Below, in pieces: positions 5,889-12,443 of a DNA stretch of 23,209 bases. The notes beneath the pieces were generated by a model. It was not told the DNA's origin, made no database searches, and worked only from the letters and a program-made list of their open reading frames with translations. Positions within the stretch are counted from its first letter, which is position 1; each line of letters starts with the position of its first letter. Origin of the DNA: a virus; the IMG/VR virus record IMGVR_UViG_3300033998_000202, positions 1-23,209 of that record; one strand, 5' to 3'. The translations under genes and the position numbers were made by a program.

Positions 5889-5998
5889 GTTAGTTTTGTG
5901 CGGTGCAAATCCGCCTTCCTCCGACCAAAAAAGAAAACTAACTGGGCTTCGATAAAAGAAGGCTACGAGGAAATAGCCTGGGGAGCGGTAACGCTCCC
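5889..5998 (+). ncRNA. Candidate structured RNA with a pseudoknot between the two DUF5659 genes
   Basis: Several stems can form in about 110 bases. P1 is GTTAGTTTT (5889-5897) with AAAACTAAC (5934-5942), enclosing P2, GCGG/CCGC (5900-5903 with 5911-5914). P3 is CTTC/GAAG (5947-5950 with 5958-5961). P4 is AGGCTA/TAGCCT (5960-5965 with 5974-5979); P3 and P4 share two bases and compete slightly. P5 is GGGAGCG/CGCTCCC (5981-5987 with 5992-5998), capped by a GTAA tetraloop. TTCCTC (5916-5921), inside P1, is complementary to GAGGAA (5967-5972) in the P4 loop, a possible 6-bp pseudoknot. It is much GC-richer than its surroundings. A ribosome binding site and gene follow from 6040. It may be a cis-regulatory leader or an independent RNA. 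I know no matching named family. Confidence 0.55.
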
Positions 5999-6039
5999 TT
6001 GCCAAAAAACAGAAAATAAACCTAAAAGGAGTAGAAAGC

Positions 6040-6261
6040 ATGAATAATAGTGTAGTTATATACACACCAAGTTTAGCCAGACATTTATTTAAAAAAGGTT
6101 TCAAATTAGTTGATTTCAAAGCCGACAGGAAAAATTATGTTGCTACAGTATTTTTCTTTGAGAACACAGGGGAAATCTGGGAAGAAATAAAGAATTTTAA
6201 AGAAAGGGGAGCGGATATTCTTGAGAGCGGAAGAAATTCAAAAAATACTAATGGAAGATAA
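6040..6261 (+). CDS. DUF5659-type small phage protein, copy 2
   Basis: A 73-residue paralogue of the gene at 5646-5843, closer to the family pattern: VIYTPSLARHLFKKGFKLVDFK, then a strand with FFFENTGEIWEEIKNF. The phrase 'arrive at a Phe-rich strand, then E-x-T-x-E-I' is shared by both copies. The ATG lies behind AAAAGGAGT at normal spacing. It is preceded by the candidate structured RNA at 5889-5998, which would form the 5' leader of its mRNA if transcription comes from upstream. Its last 41 bases overlap the start of the replication initiator gene, so the two are translationally linked. The function is unknown. Confidence 0.7.
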   Translation: MNNSVVIYTPSLARHLFKKGFKLVDFKADRKNYVATVFFFENTGEIWEEIKNFKERGADILESGRNSKNTNGR

Positions 6262-7672
6262 TGGAGGATTTATTGCTGTAAATAAAAATCTAATTGCATC
6301 AATTGGACTAAATGAAGCAATTGTTTTTTGTGAACTTGTATCAAAATATAATTACTATGAAAAAGAAAATATGCTAAATGATGGTTATATGTACTGCACG
6401 TATGATGACCTCAAAATATCAACAGGGCTATCACAAACAGCACAAACAAACGCTATAAAGAATCTAGAAAAATTAAATTTAATTAAGTGTGTTATTACAG
6501 GCTTCCCAAAGAAGCGATATATTACTGTTTTAGATGCTGAATTAAGCAAGTATCTGCAACAAGGCAAAGAAAAAATAGAACAACTAAAGAAAAAAATAAG
6601 ACATTATCAGTATATTGATATCAATAATATGGATATCAATACTATGGAAAACAATAATATTGATAACAATATATCAGTATATACAAATCAATATGACAGT
6701 ATATCGAAATCAATAAACAGTGATATTGATATCAATACACAGTATATTGAAAACGATATGCAGTATATTGATATCAATATGCCATTATATACGAATCAAT
6801 ACCGAATAATAAATAATAATAATAAAAATATAAATAATAATAATGAAATAATAAAAGAATATAATAATAATATAAATAATAAATTAATTAATAATATTTC
6901 CTACAACAGAGAAAATGATAATAATGATACTAGAAAAGAAAATAATTTTATTAATTCTCTTTTAGCAGTTGAAGAAGAAAATAATGATTATCATTATTTA
7001 GTTGTAAATAATAAGATATCTACACTATCAAAAGATATGATTATTAATTACTATCTTGAGCAATATAAAATAGCATATAAAAAAATCCATAGTAAGATAA
7101 ACAATCAAAATGTATATTCAAAGATAGATGATTTATCTTCTAGGTATGGCATAAATAGTGAAATGTGGATTGAATTAATTGATTATCATTTTTCTTCTAG
7201 TAACCTAGAAACAGATGGGAACATTCATCATTTTTTGAGTGACAATATAATAAAAAACTATCTTAGTAAAATTAACAAATTAAACAATTTTTCTGTTGTA
7301 GATAATAAAGAAAATAATCTAGAGTATGCACATATAGATAATAACATTAAAGAGATAATACAATATTTTATTGATAAATATTATTCCTGCTTTGGTCGTA
7401 ATTACTGGGAAAAAGAAGATTTTTATGTAAGTGATATCAGAAAATATGCAGAAATGATTGAATTATTGAGTAGTGACTTTGGTATAGAAGCAACATTATA
7501 TTGTTGGCGAAAAAATATTGATGTATTTTTTGAATTGCAAGAATATGGTAAAACTTTAAACACATTTTTGCAGCATGATGTAATTAATAATATAGTTGCT
7601 GAGCGAATGACAAATAATCAATATAAAGATGTATATATAGAAGAATATGAAAATGATGACTTGCCTTTTTAG
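6221..7672 (+). CDS. Winged-helix phage replication initiator (replisome organizer)
   Basis: A 483-residue protein with three parts. Residues about 16-105 form a winged-helix domain of the kind found at the N terminus of Firmicute phage replisome organizers and plasmid RepA-type initiators (GFIAVNKNLIASIGLNEAIV, then TYDDLKISTGLSQTAQTNAI with the recognition helix, then a wing near PKKRYITV). Residues about 128-250 are an unusual low-complexity stretch of Asn, Ile and Asp with repeated Y-I-D-I-N units, encoded by DNA repeats that look like an origin (see 6608-6895). The C-terminal 200 residues are helical, as in DnaD-like partner domains that recruit the helicase. The TTG at 6221 is chosen because AAAGGGGAG ends 9-10 bases before it and it overlaps the previous gene; ATG 6251 lacks a ribosome site. 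No helicase or loader gene follows in the window, so host proteins are probably used. Confidence 0.75.
   Translation: MRAEEIQKILMEDNGGFIAVNKNLIASIGLNEAIVFCELVSKYNYYEKENMLNDGYMYCTYDDLKISTGLSQTAQTNAIKNLEKLNLIKCVITGFPKKRYITVLDAELSKYLQQGKEKIEQLKKKIRHYQYIDINNMDINTMENNNIDNNISVYTNQYDSISKSINSDIDINTQYIENDMQYIDINMPLYTNQYRIINNNNKNINNNNEIIKEYNNNINNKLINNISYNRENDNNDTRKENNFINSLLAVEEENNDYHYLVVNNKISTLSKDMIINYYLEQYKIAYKKIHSKINNQNVYSKIDDLSSRYGINSEMWIELIDYHFSSSNLETDGNIHHFLSDNIIKNYLSKINKLNNFSVVDNKENNLEYAHIDNNIKEIIQYFIDKYYSCFGRNYWEKEDFYVSDIRKYAEMIELLSSDFGIEATLYCWRKNIDVFFELQEYGKTLNTFLQHDVINNIVAERMTNNQYKDVYIEEYENDDLPF
6608..6895. repeat. Probable phage replication origin inside the initiator gene: iterons plus AT-rich tract
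   Basis: A 19-base unit, CAGTATATTGATATCAATA, occurs exactly at 6608-6626 and 6761-6779. Its palindromic core TATTGATATCAATA also occurs at 6724-6737, and with one change at 6658-6671. Half-sites lie at 6631-6641 and 6740-6750. From about 6795 to 6895 the DNA is almost pure A/T. Iterons followed by an easily melted AT tract, inside the initiator gene, is the layout of the lambda origin in gene O and of several lactococcal phage origins. The codons also read as repeated YIDIN, so protein-level repetition is an alternative cause. Confidence 0.65.
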
Positions 7673-7716
7673 TTTGTTGTACGCTTTATATTTTTATTTT
7701 ATAGCCATTTTTTCAT

Positions 7717-7748
7717 GCAGGTAATATAAAATTATTACCTGCTAATTT
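7717..7748 (+). terminator. Hairpin terminator after the replication gene
   Basis: GCAGGTAATA (7717-7726) pairs with TATTACCTGC (7733-7742), a perfect 10-bp stem with a 6-base loop, followed by TAATTTTAGTTTG. The T run is interrupted, so termination may be partial and the small genes beyond may be read through. Confidence 0.55.
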
Positions 7749-7786
7749 TAGTTTGTTTAAATTAATTTTAAAACAGGAGGTATTAT

Positions 7787-7960
7787 ATGGAAAATAATAG
7801 TTTGTCAGATGTTGAGTTAGAGCAAATGCTTATTAGCATTATTCATACCGAAAATAACATTTTAATGAAAAGAATCTGGGGTTGTCTAAAAAAAGAATTA
7901 GCAAAATCAAAAAATGAACTTCTCAATGAGTTAAAAAAGGGAGATAAATATGATAAGTGA
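7787..7960 (+). CDS. Small helical protein of unknown function, 57 residues
   Basis: ATG at 7787 lies 6 bases behind a perfect AGGAGG (7775-7780), and the frame runs to TGA at 7958-7960. The protein is 57 residues, almost entirely helical, with an acidic first half (SDVELEQMLISIIH) and a Lys-rich second half (LKKELAKSKNELLNELKKG), a heptad-like pattern that suggests a short coiled coil. Its end overlaps the next gene by 11 bases, a common sign of translational coupling. No homologue comes to mind. It sits between replication and packaging genes, where Firmicute phages often keep small regulators of late expression; that is inference. Confidence 0.65.
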   Translation: MENNSLSDVELEQMLISIIHTENNILMKRIWGCLKKELAKSKNELLNELKKGDKYDK

Positions 7961-8168
7961 AAAACAATTCTTAGAGTATCAAAAAATCATTGATGATATA
8001 GTATCTTGTACAGGTGGAGAATATGACAGAATGACGGATGAAGAAAAAAGTATAATTATAAATATTTCAATTGAGTTAAAAGAAATGCTTGATGAAATAT
8101 ATACAGAATATTATCCTGTATTATGTCAATGGGCAGCATTAGGAGAAAAGAATAGTATGTTAAATTAG
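7950..8168 (+). CDS. Small acidic protein of unknown function, 72 residues
   Basis: An acidic, helical 72-residue protein (KQFLEYQKIIDDIVS and KEMLDEIYTEYYPVLCQWA) that overlaps the previous gene by 11 bases, behind AAAAAAGGGAGAT. It has two Cys residues far apart and no metal-binding pattern. I do not recognise it. The gene ends 38 bases before the small terminase gene. Its place directly upstream of the packaging genes, paired with another tiny gene, suggests a co-translated pair. There is no visible promoter between the two genes and the terminase. Confidence 0.65.
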   Translation: MISEKQFLEYQKIIDDIVSCTGGEYDRMTDEEKSIIINISIELKEMLDEIYTEYYPVLCQWAALGEKNSMLN

Positions 8169-8206
8169 CATATATTGTCAACTTGTAAATTGGAGGTGGT
8201 TAACGA

Positions 8207-8620
8207 ATGTTAGATGATAAAAAGCTTCAAGCGATAGATTATTTAGCAAGTGGAGAGTACACAAAAACAGAAGTTGCAAAGCTTGTAGGGGTGTCGAGAA
8301 CATCATTACACAAGTGGCTGAGCAAAGATGAGGAATTTATTGCTAAACTAAACGAACGCTTGCAGGAAATCAAAGACCAGTGTCAAAAAGAGTTTTATTA
8401 TAGATTGCCGATTGCGATAGAAGAATACTGGAAGCTTGCCATGACTACAAATGACAGCAGAACAAAGGAAGCTGCATTATCAAAGTGGATTGAAAGAGCA
8501 TTAGGGAGGGTGACTAATCAACTTATAGTTACTGCTGAAACTAAGCAAAACATAATAGATGATGATATGATAGAAGCAGAATTAAAGCAGGTTGAAGAAG
8601 TGGAACAGATTGAAGAATAA
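8207..8620 (+). CDS. terS: Phage terminase small subunit
   Basis: A 137-residue protein with an N-terminal HTH (residues about 17-46: EYTKTEVAKLVGVSRTSLHKWLS) of the type used by small terminases of the phBC6A51/Xre-like HTH group, a helical middle (YYRLPIAIEEYWKLAM) and an acidic, glutamate-rich C terminus (EAELKQVEEVEQIEE) for contact with the large subunit or portal. It would recognise the packaging site on concatemeric phage DNA and regulate the large subunit. The ATG follows GGAGGTGGTTAACG. The large terminase lies almost 2 kb away at 10562, whereas the two genes are normally adjacent. The gap is filled by a cargo block (8621-10533). Confidence 0.75.
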   Translation: MLDDKKLQAIDYLASGEYTKTEVAKLVGVSRTSLHKWLSKDEEFIAKLNERLQEIKDQCQKEFYYRLPIAIEEYWKLAMTTNDSRTKEAALSKWIERALGRVTNQLIVTAETKQNIIDDDMIEAELKQVEEVEQIEE

Positions 8621-9122
8621 TTGCTTATATAATATGCATTATGTTACGAATAGAATGTAATTAAATATCTATTGTATTACATTTTCTAATTCCATTTATG
8701 GGTATAATTCCCATCAAAACATTGTTAATAATTCCATTTGATGGATAAAAAAAGCTAATTTTAGAATTAAACAGCATAGAAAATTAAAGCAATTTAAAGA
8801 AAATAAGAGATTGTATTATCAGAATTTTGTTCAAAAAATTGAATGTTTCACAGAGATAAAATCGCCGATAATCGGCTAAAACAAGCTGAAATCAAGATTA
8901 GATTGAATGATAATTAGACATTTGAACTATTTTGTATAATGTGAAGGAATTAACAAAATAAAAAACTGGAAATTGATTAGGGGGTATCCTTCTAAATTCA
9001 CAGAGGGAGAAGGCGGTCAGGTTATCTCCACAATTTTTTATAATATTTTTCAACTCCGAGATACACATGTTGTTAATTATATGATATAATAACAAAAAAT
9101 ACTTATATGGGAGTTGAAGAAA
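8621..9122. other. Non-coding stretch: alternative hairpins, a palindrome and a GC-elevated block
   Basis: No convincing gene is present. Hairpins visible are AATGTAAT/ATTACATT (8654-8661 with 8676-8683), ATGGG/CCCAT (8698-8702 with 8710-8714) and CCATCAAA/TTTGATGG (8711-8718 with 8737-8744). The last two share bases and exclude each other. A 13-base palindrome, GCCGATAATCGGC, lies at 8864-8876. The block about 8968-9035 is clearly GC-richer than its flanks and looks like an insertion remnant or a conserved element of unknown type. The stretch ends in the promoter of the secreted protein gene. It probably marks the left edge of the cargo insertion. Confidence 0.55.
9082..9090 (+). promoter_or_regulatory. 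Extended -10 promoter of the secreted-protein gene
   Basis: TGATATAAT (9082-9090) is an extended -10 box (TGN then perfect TATAAT). No good -35 is found 17 bases upstream (TACACA), which is typical when an extended -10 is present. It lies 32 bases before the ATG at 9123. Confidence 0.6.
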
Positions 9123-10466
9123 ATGAAAAGATTACAAGGATTTATTATTGGTTTTGTTGTATCATGTATACTACTATTAAACGTTAATGTTTTTGCAGAT
9201 TCTATAAACGTTTTATTTAACTCTGTAAATATTAAAATAAATGGGGTTCAAGTAGCAAAAATAGGAGACAGTTACACTCTTTCAAATGGGGAAAAAGTAC
9301 CTTTTAGTATATCATATAAAGGAACTACATATCTTCCTATGAGGAAGCTTGCAGAATTATTAGGTAAAGAAGTTACTTGGGATGGTAAAACAAAAACAGC
9401 TAGTGTAAATGATAAGGGAACGTCAGTACCGACAACAGAACCAATACAAATTCCGTCCTCAAGAGGAAATTCTTTTACAAATCCTGCGGGAGTAAATGAT
9501 TTTTTTGATGTAAAAATGACTATGAATAAATTAGGATATTCTGGTACGATTGAATTTAATATAGGATTAACTGAAGTTATATCTGGCAATGAAGCATGGA
9601 ATATAATAAAGTCTGCTGATAAGTACAATGAGGCAGCTCCAGATGGGAAAAAATATGTTTTAGCTAAATTTAAGATTAAAATTAAAAATATAAGTAATGC
9701 AAATAGTTTTAATTTATATTTATTAAATTTTGATGAATATAATAGTAAAGGTATAAAATATGATAATGATTTTCGTTGGATAAGAGGTATAAAGCCAAGC
9801 TTTGAAAACGAAATAACTAGTAATGTTGAATACGAAGGATATAAAGTTTTTATTGTTGATAATTCTGATGAGAAACCTGTTGTGGCATTAGATTTAGAAT
9901 CTAATGGCAATAAATTATTTTTTTCTATTGCACCAACATCTACATCTGATCCAGTATCAACTCCTACGTCTACATTAACTACTAGCAATAGAAATATTAG
10001 TTCACTTTCAGAGTTAAAAACATTTTTAGAAACCAATTATTCAGAACTAAAAACATGTATAGGTACTACTAAGTTTACTTTTAATATTGTAGAAAACACT
10101 CGATCATTTATAGAGTACGATTATTGGATTCAAATTGGATATGAATACGATTTTTTTGAAGGCGCTATGACTAGCATAAAATATACTGATAAACAAAAAA
10201 ATCAATTACGACAAGAGTTAAAAAACCATCAAGAGAATTTAGCGAAAGCGGTTATTTCTGCAATGCCAAATAAAAAGTTCTATGGTGGTTATTATGATTC
10301 GTGGTATAAATACCCAAATTTAAAAATTGATTTACAAACAAGACGTTATTATAGTTGGACTAATTATGACGAACCAGATATATTAAATGTAGATATAAAT
10401 GATATATATAATTCTACTAAGCCATCAATATTTAGATGGTATCCTGATATTGATGATGAATTGTAA
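9123..10466 (+). CDS. Secreted protein with a copper-amine-oxidase-N-type (stalk) domain, probable prophage cargo
   Basis: A 447-residue protein. Residues 1-25 form a signal peptide (hydrophobic stretch to VNVFA, cut likely before DSI). Residues about 33-92 match the copper amine oxidase N-terminal-like 'stalk' domain common in cell-surface proteins of Clostridia and Paenibacillus (IKINGVQ..., YLPMRKLAELLGKEVTW, KTASVN). A Thr/Ser/Pro linker follows, then a beta-rich region (about 120-275) that resembles a DUF4352-like immunoglobulin fold, a second Thr/Ser/Pro linker, and a C-terminal domain I do not recognise (about 290-447, rich in Tyr, Trp and Asp). No lipobox, LPXTG or S-layer domain is seen. 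The ATG at 9123 fits GGGAG (9109-9113) with 9 bases between; an in-frame TTG at 9114 is too close. Own promoter and own terminator mark it as an independently expressed lysogen gene. Confidence 0.75.
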   Translation: MKRLQGFIIGFVVSCILLLNVNVFADSINVLFNSVNIKINGVQVAKIGDSYTLSNGEKVPFSISYKGTTYLPMRKLAELLGKEVTWDGKTKTASVNDKGTSVPTTEPIQIPSSRGNSFTNPAGVNDFFDVKMTMNKLGYSGTIEFNIGLTEVISGNEAWNIIKSADKYNEAAPDGKKYVLAKFKIKIKNISNANSFNLYLLNFDEYNSKGIKYDNDFRWIRGIKPSFENEITSNVEYEGYKVFIVDNSDEKPVVALDLESNGNKLFFSIAPTSTSDPVSTPTSTLTTSNRNISSLSELKTFLETNYSELKTCIGTTKFTFNIVENTRSFIEYDYWIQIGYEYDFFEGAMTSIKYTDKQKNQLRQELKNHQENLAKAVISAMPNKKFYGGYYDSWYKYPNLKIDLQTRRYYSWTNYDEPDILNVDINDIYNSTKPSIFRWYPDIDDEL

Positions 10467-10508
10467 ATAATTGTTATTCTACTAATTTATGTAGTATAGT
10501 TATTTTAT

Positions 10509-10533
10509 GACCTTCTTAGTAAGGTCTTTTTTT
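10509..10533 (+). terminator. Strong terminator of the secreted-protein gene
   Basis: GACCTT (10509-10514) pairs with AAGGTC (10521-10526) across a 6-base loop, followed directly by seven T. It isolates the cargo gene from the late operon. Confidence 0.85.
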
Positions 10534-10561
10534 ATGCCCATTTTCAGCGGAAGGAGGAACT

Positions 10562-12298
10562 ATGCAAGATGTCATAAACACAATAGAAAACAAACAGCTT
10601 TTATATAAATATTTGCAAAAATATCTTACTGAAGAAAAACAAATAAGTGAGCAGCAAGCTAAAGAAAAGGCATTAGCTTTGATTAAAAAAAATAAGAATA
10701 CATTATTCGATTATGGCGGCCTAGCTTGGTGGCTAGGGCAAAAATCACTTGAATATTTCTGCATGATGTGGCTTCAGGATATATTTGTATCGAAGCCAAA
10801 TAATCAAGCCAGACAATTATCAGAAACGCATTTTGAAGTTTGGGATTTATTAGAAAGATGCTTAATCAAGGATGAATTTGATAGATTAGTTTTATGTTTA
10901 CCTAGGGGATTTGCGAAAAGTACAATAGTAACACTTGCAACAGTTATTCATCAGGCAGTTTATGGAAAAGGATTTTTTCAGATTGTTATGGGTAAAACTG
11001 AAGCGGATGCTCAAAACTTTATTTTTGATGTGCGAAAGCAACTTGAAGAAAATGAATTGATTCTCTATACATTCGGAAAGTTAATTGATACAAAGAATTT
11101 CACAGTAAATAAGAATGAACTGCATTTAACAAACAACTGTAAAATACTTGCTTTGTCAAGCACATCAAGTATAAGAGGCAGGAAGCATTTAGGCAAGAGA
11201 CCTGATAGGATTATATTAGACGATACGCAGGGGCTTAACGATATAGTGACTGACGAAGCAAAGCAAAAGAAATGGGATACTTTTACAAAAGATATACTCT
11301 TTGCTGGTGATGAAGCGATTGTAAGAGACGGAAAAGTTATAAAATCGGCAACAAAATTTCTGGTTTGTGGGACTGTTTTAGCTCCGGATTGTTTTATTTC
11401 AAGATTGTTAAAAGAAAAGAGTTTTAAAAGCATTATCAAGCGTGCTATTCTTGTTAATGATATAGATGCTTTGTTTAGTGATGAATACTGGACTAAATTC
11501 AAAGAAATATATTTTGATAACAAAAATCAATATGCTGAAATAGATGCAAAGAATTATTATTATGACAATATCGACAAAATGCAATTTCCTGTTTTGTGGC
11601 CTGATAAATGGGACTGCTTATCTTTAGCTATCAGCTATTTCAATAATCCTTATGCTTTTAAGCAAGAAATGATGAATATTGCAGAAAATTCAAGCGGTTC
11701 AAGATGTTTCTTCAACGTCAAAACAATTCCCAGGATGGAAATGGAAAAAATTGAATTTGACAGGACTATGATGACTGTTGATTGTGCAGTAGAGACAGGC
11801 GAAAATAACGATTATACGGCGGTTTGTATAGGCAGCAGAGGATTAAGCGGACATAGATATATTAGAAAAGGCATGATATACAAAAAAGAATTCGATGAAT
11901 CAGTAAAAACAGTTTTTGAATTGCTAAAACAATATCCTGAAATTACTCATGTCATAATCGAAAGAAACACATTTCAAGGCAGATTTGCAGCAGAGTTGCA
12001 AAAATTGGTTGATGAAGATTCAATGTTAAAGTATAGGAATATTGTTATTGTTGAAGAAAGGCAGCTAGGAAATAAAGAAAATCGTATTAGGGCTATTGCA
12101 GGAAAAGTCAATAATGGCTTTATTATCTTTTGCGAGGAAGATGAAGACTTTTATAATCAAATACTTGAATATAGAGGTTCAAAAGTAGGACATGATGATG
12201 CTGCTGATGCTTTAGAAATGCTTGATGCAAGGATTGATGAAATAAAAGTAATAAAACCTTTGAAGTTTTTTGATAGAAGTTTGCTTTTTGGGAGGTAA
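10562..12298 (+). CDS. terL: Phage terminase large subunit (ATPase and nuclease)
   Basis: A 578-residue packaging motor. ATPase domain: a Walker A variant LPRGFAKST (113-121), Walker B RIILDD (216-221) with catalytic acid, and the coupling motif CGT (269-271). Nuclease domain (RNase H-like): TVDCAV with Asp 407, VIIERNT with Glu 467, and the C-terminal HDDAADAL (544-551), which together would hold two metal ions. It drives DNA into the prohead through the portal and cuts it into genome lengths. The length is normal for the family. The ATG lies behind AAGGAGG at good spacing. It starts 29 bases after the terminator of the cargo gene, so a late promoter must lie nearby or transcription must pass the terminator; no clear promoter is visible in 10534-10561. 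Confidence 0.93.
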   Translation: MQDVINTIENKQLLYKYLQKYLTEEKQISEQQAKEKALALIKKNKNTLFDYGGLAWWLGQKSLEYFCMMWLQDIFVSKPNNQARQLSETHFEVWDLLERCLIKDEFDRLVLCLPRGFAKSTIVTLATVIHQAVYGKGFFQIVMGKTEADAQNFIFDVRKQLEENELILYTFGKLIDTKNFTVNKNELHLTNNCKILALSSTSSIRGRKHLGKRPDRIILDDTQGLNDIVTDEAKQKKWDTFTKDILFAGDEAIVRDGKVIKSATKFLVCGTVLAPDCFISRLLKEKSFKSIIKRAILVNDIDALFSDEYWTKFKEIYFDNKNQYAEIDAKNYYYDNIDKMQFPVLWPDKWDCLSLAISYFNNPYAFKQEMMNIAENSSGSRCFFNVKTIPRMEMEKIEFDRTMMTVDCAVETGENNDYTAVCIGSRGLSGHRYIRKGMIYKKEFDESVKTVFELLKQYPEITHVIIERNTFQGRFAAELQKLVDEDSMLKYRNIVIVEERQLGNKENRIRAIAGKVNNGFIIFCEEDEDFYNQILEYRGSKVGHDDAADALEMLDARIDEIKVIKPLKFFDRSLLFGR

Positions 12299-12301
12299 TA
12301 A

Positions 12302-12433
12302 ATGTTAATTCAAGATAGAACTTATGAAAGCATAATAACAATTGCTGATTATCTTTTCTGGCGGTGTCCAGAAGCTTATATAAAGCTTTGTAATACTTAT
12401 TTTGGCGGTAATGTAAGAATATGCAAAGAATGA
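12302..12433 (+). CDS. Short protein of unknown function between terminase and portal, 43 residues
   Basis: ATG at 12302 follows GGAGG (12291-12295) by 6 bases, and the frame ends at TGA 12431-12433, 10 bases before the portal gene. The 43-residue product is MLIQDRTYESIITIADYLFW and so on, with three Cys residues and a WRCPEAYIKL stretch. It resembles the tiny proteins often found between terminase and portal genes in Firmicute siphoviruses, but I cannot name a family. The ribosome site and tight spacing are the main support for a real gene. Confidence 0.6.
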   Translation: MLIQDRTYESIITIADYLFWRCPEAYIKLCNTYFGGNVRICKE

Positions 12434-12443
12434 AGGTGATATA

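Noticed and set aside
5900-5927. tRNA-like T-arm and ACCA-like 3' end
   Set aside because: GCGG/CCGC with a 7-base TGCAAAT loop and ...CCGACCA looks like the 3' part of a tRNA, but no acceptor 5' strand, D-arm or anticodon arm can be found upstream.
5889-5998. Cobalamin or other known riboswitch
   Set aside because: GGTGCAAATCCG recalls a cobalamin-type element, but the B12 box (GCCACTG) is missing and the downstream genes have no link to a metabolite.
6608-6780. CRISPR array
   Set aside because: Repeats are few, irregularly spaced, palindromic and inside a coding frame; there are no spacers of constant length and no cas genes.
8898-9095. Minus-strand gene of 65 codons
   Set aside because: No ribosome binding site or promoter in the right orientation; the frame crosses the region leading into the secreted-protein gene. 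A decayed remnant is possible but not supported.
9272-10036. Minus-strand gene of 254 codons opposite the secreted-protein gene
   Set aside because: It is the reverse shadow of a well-supported gene with signal peptide, promoter and terminator; the translated product is low-complexity Ser/Leu/Phe.
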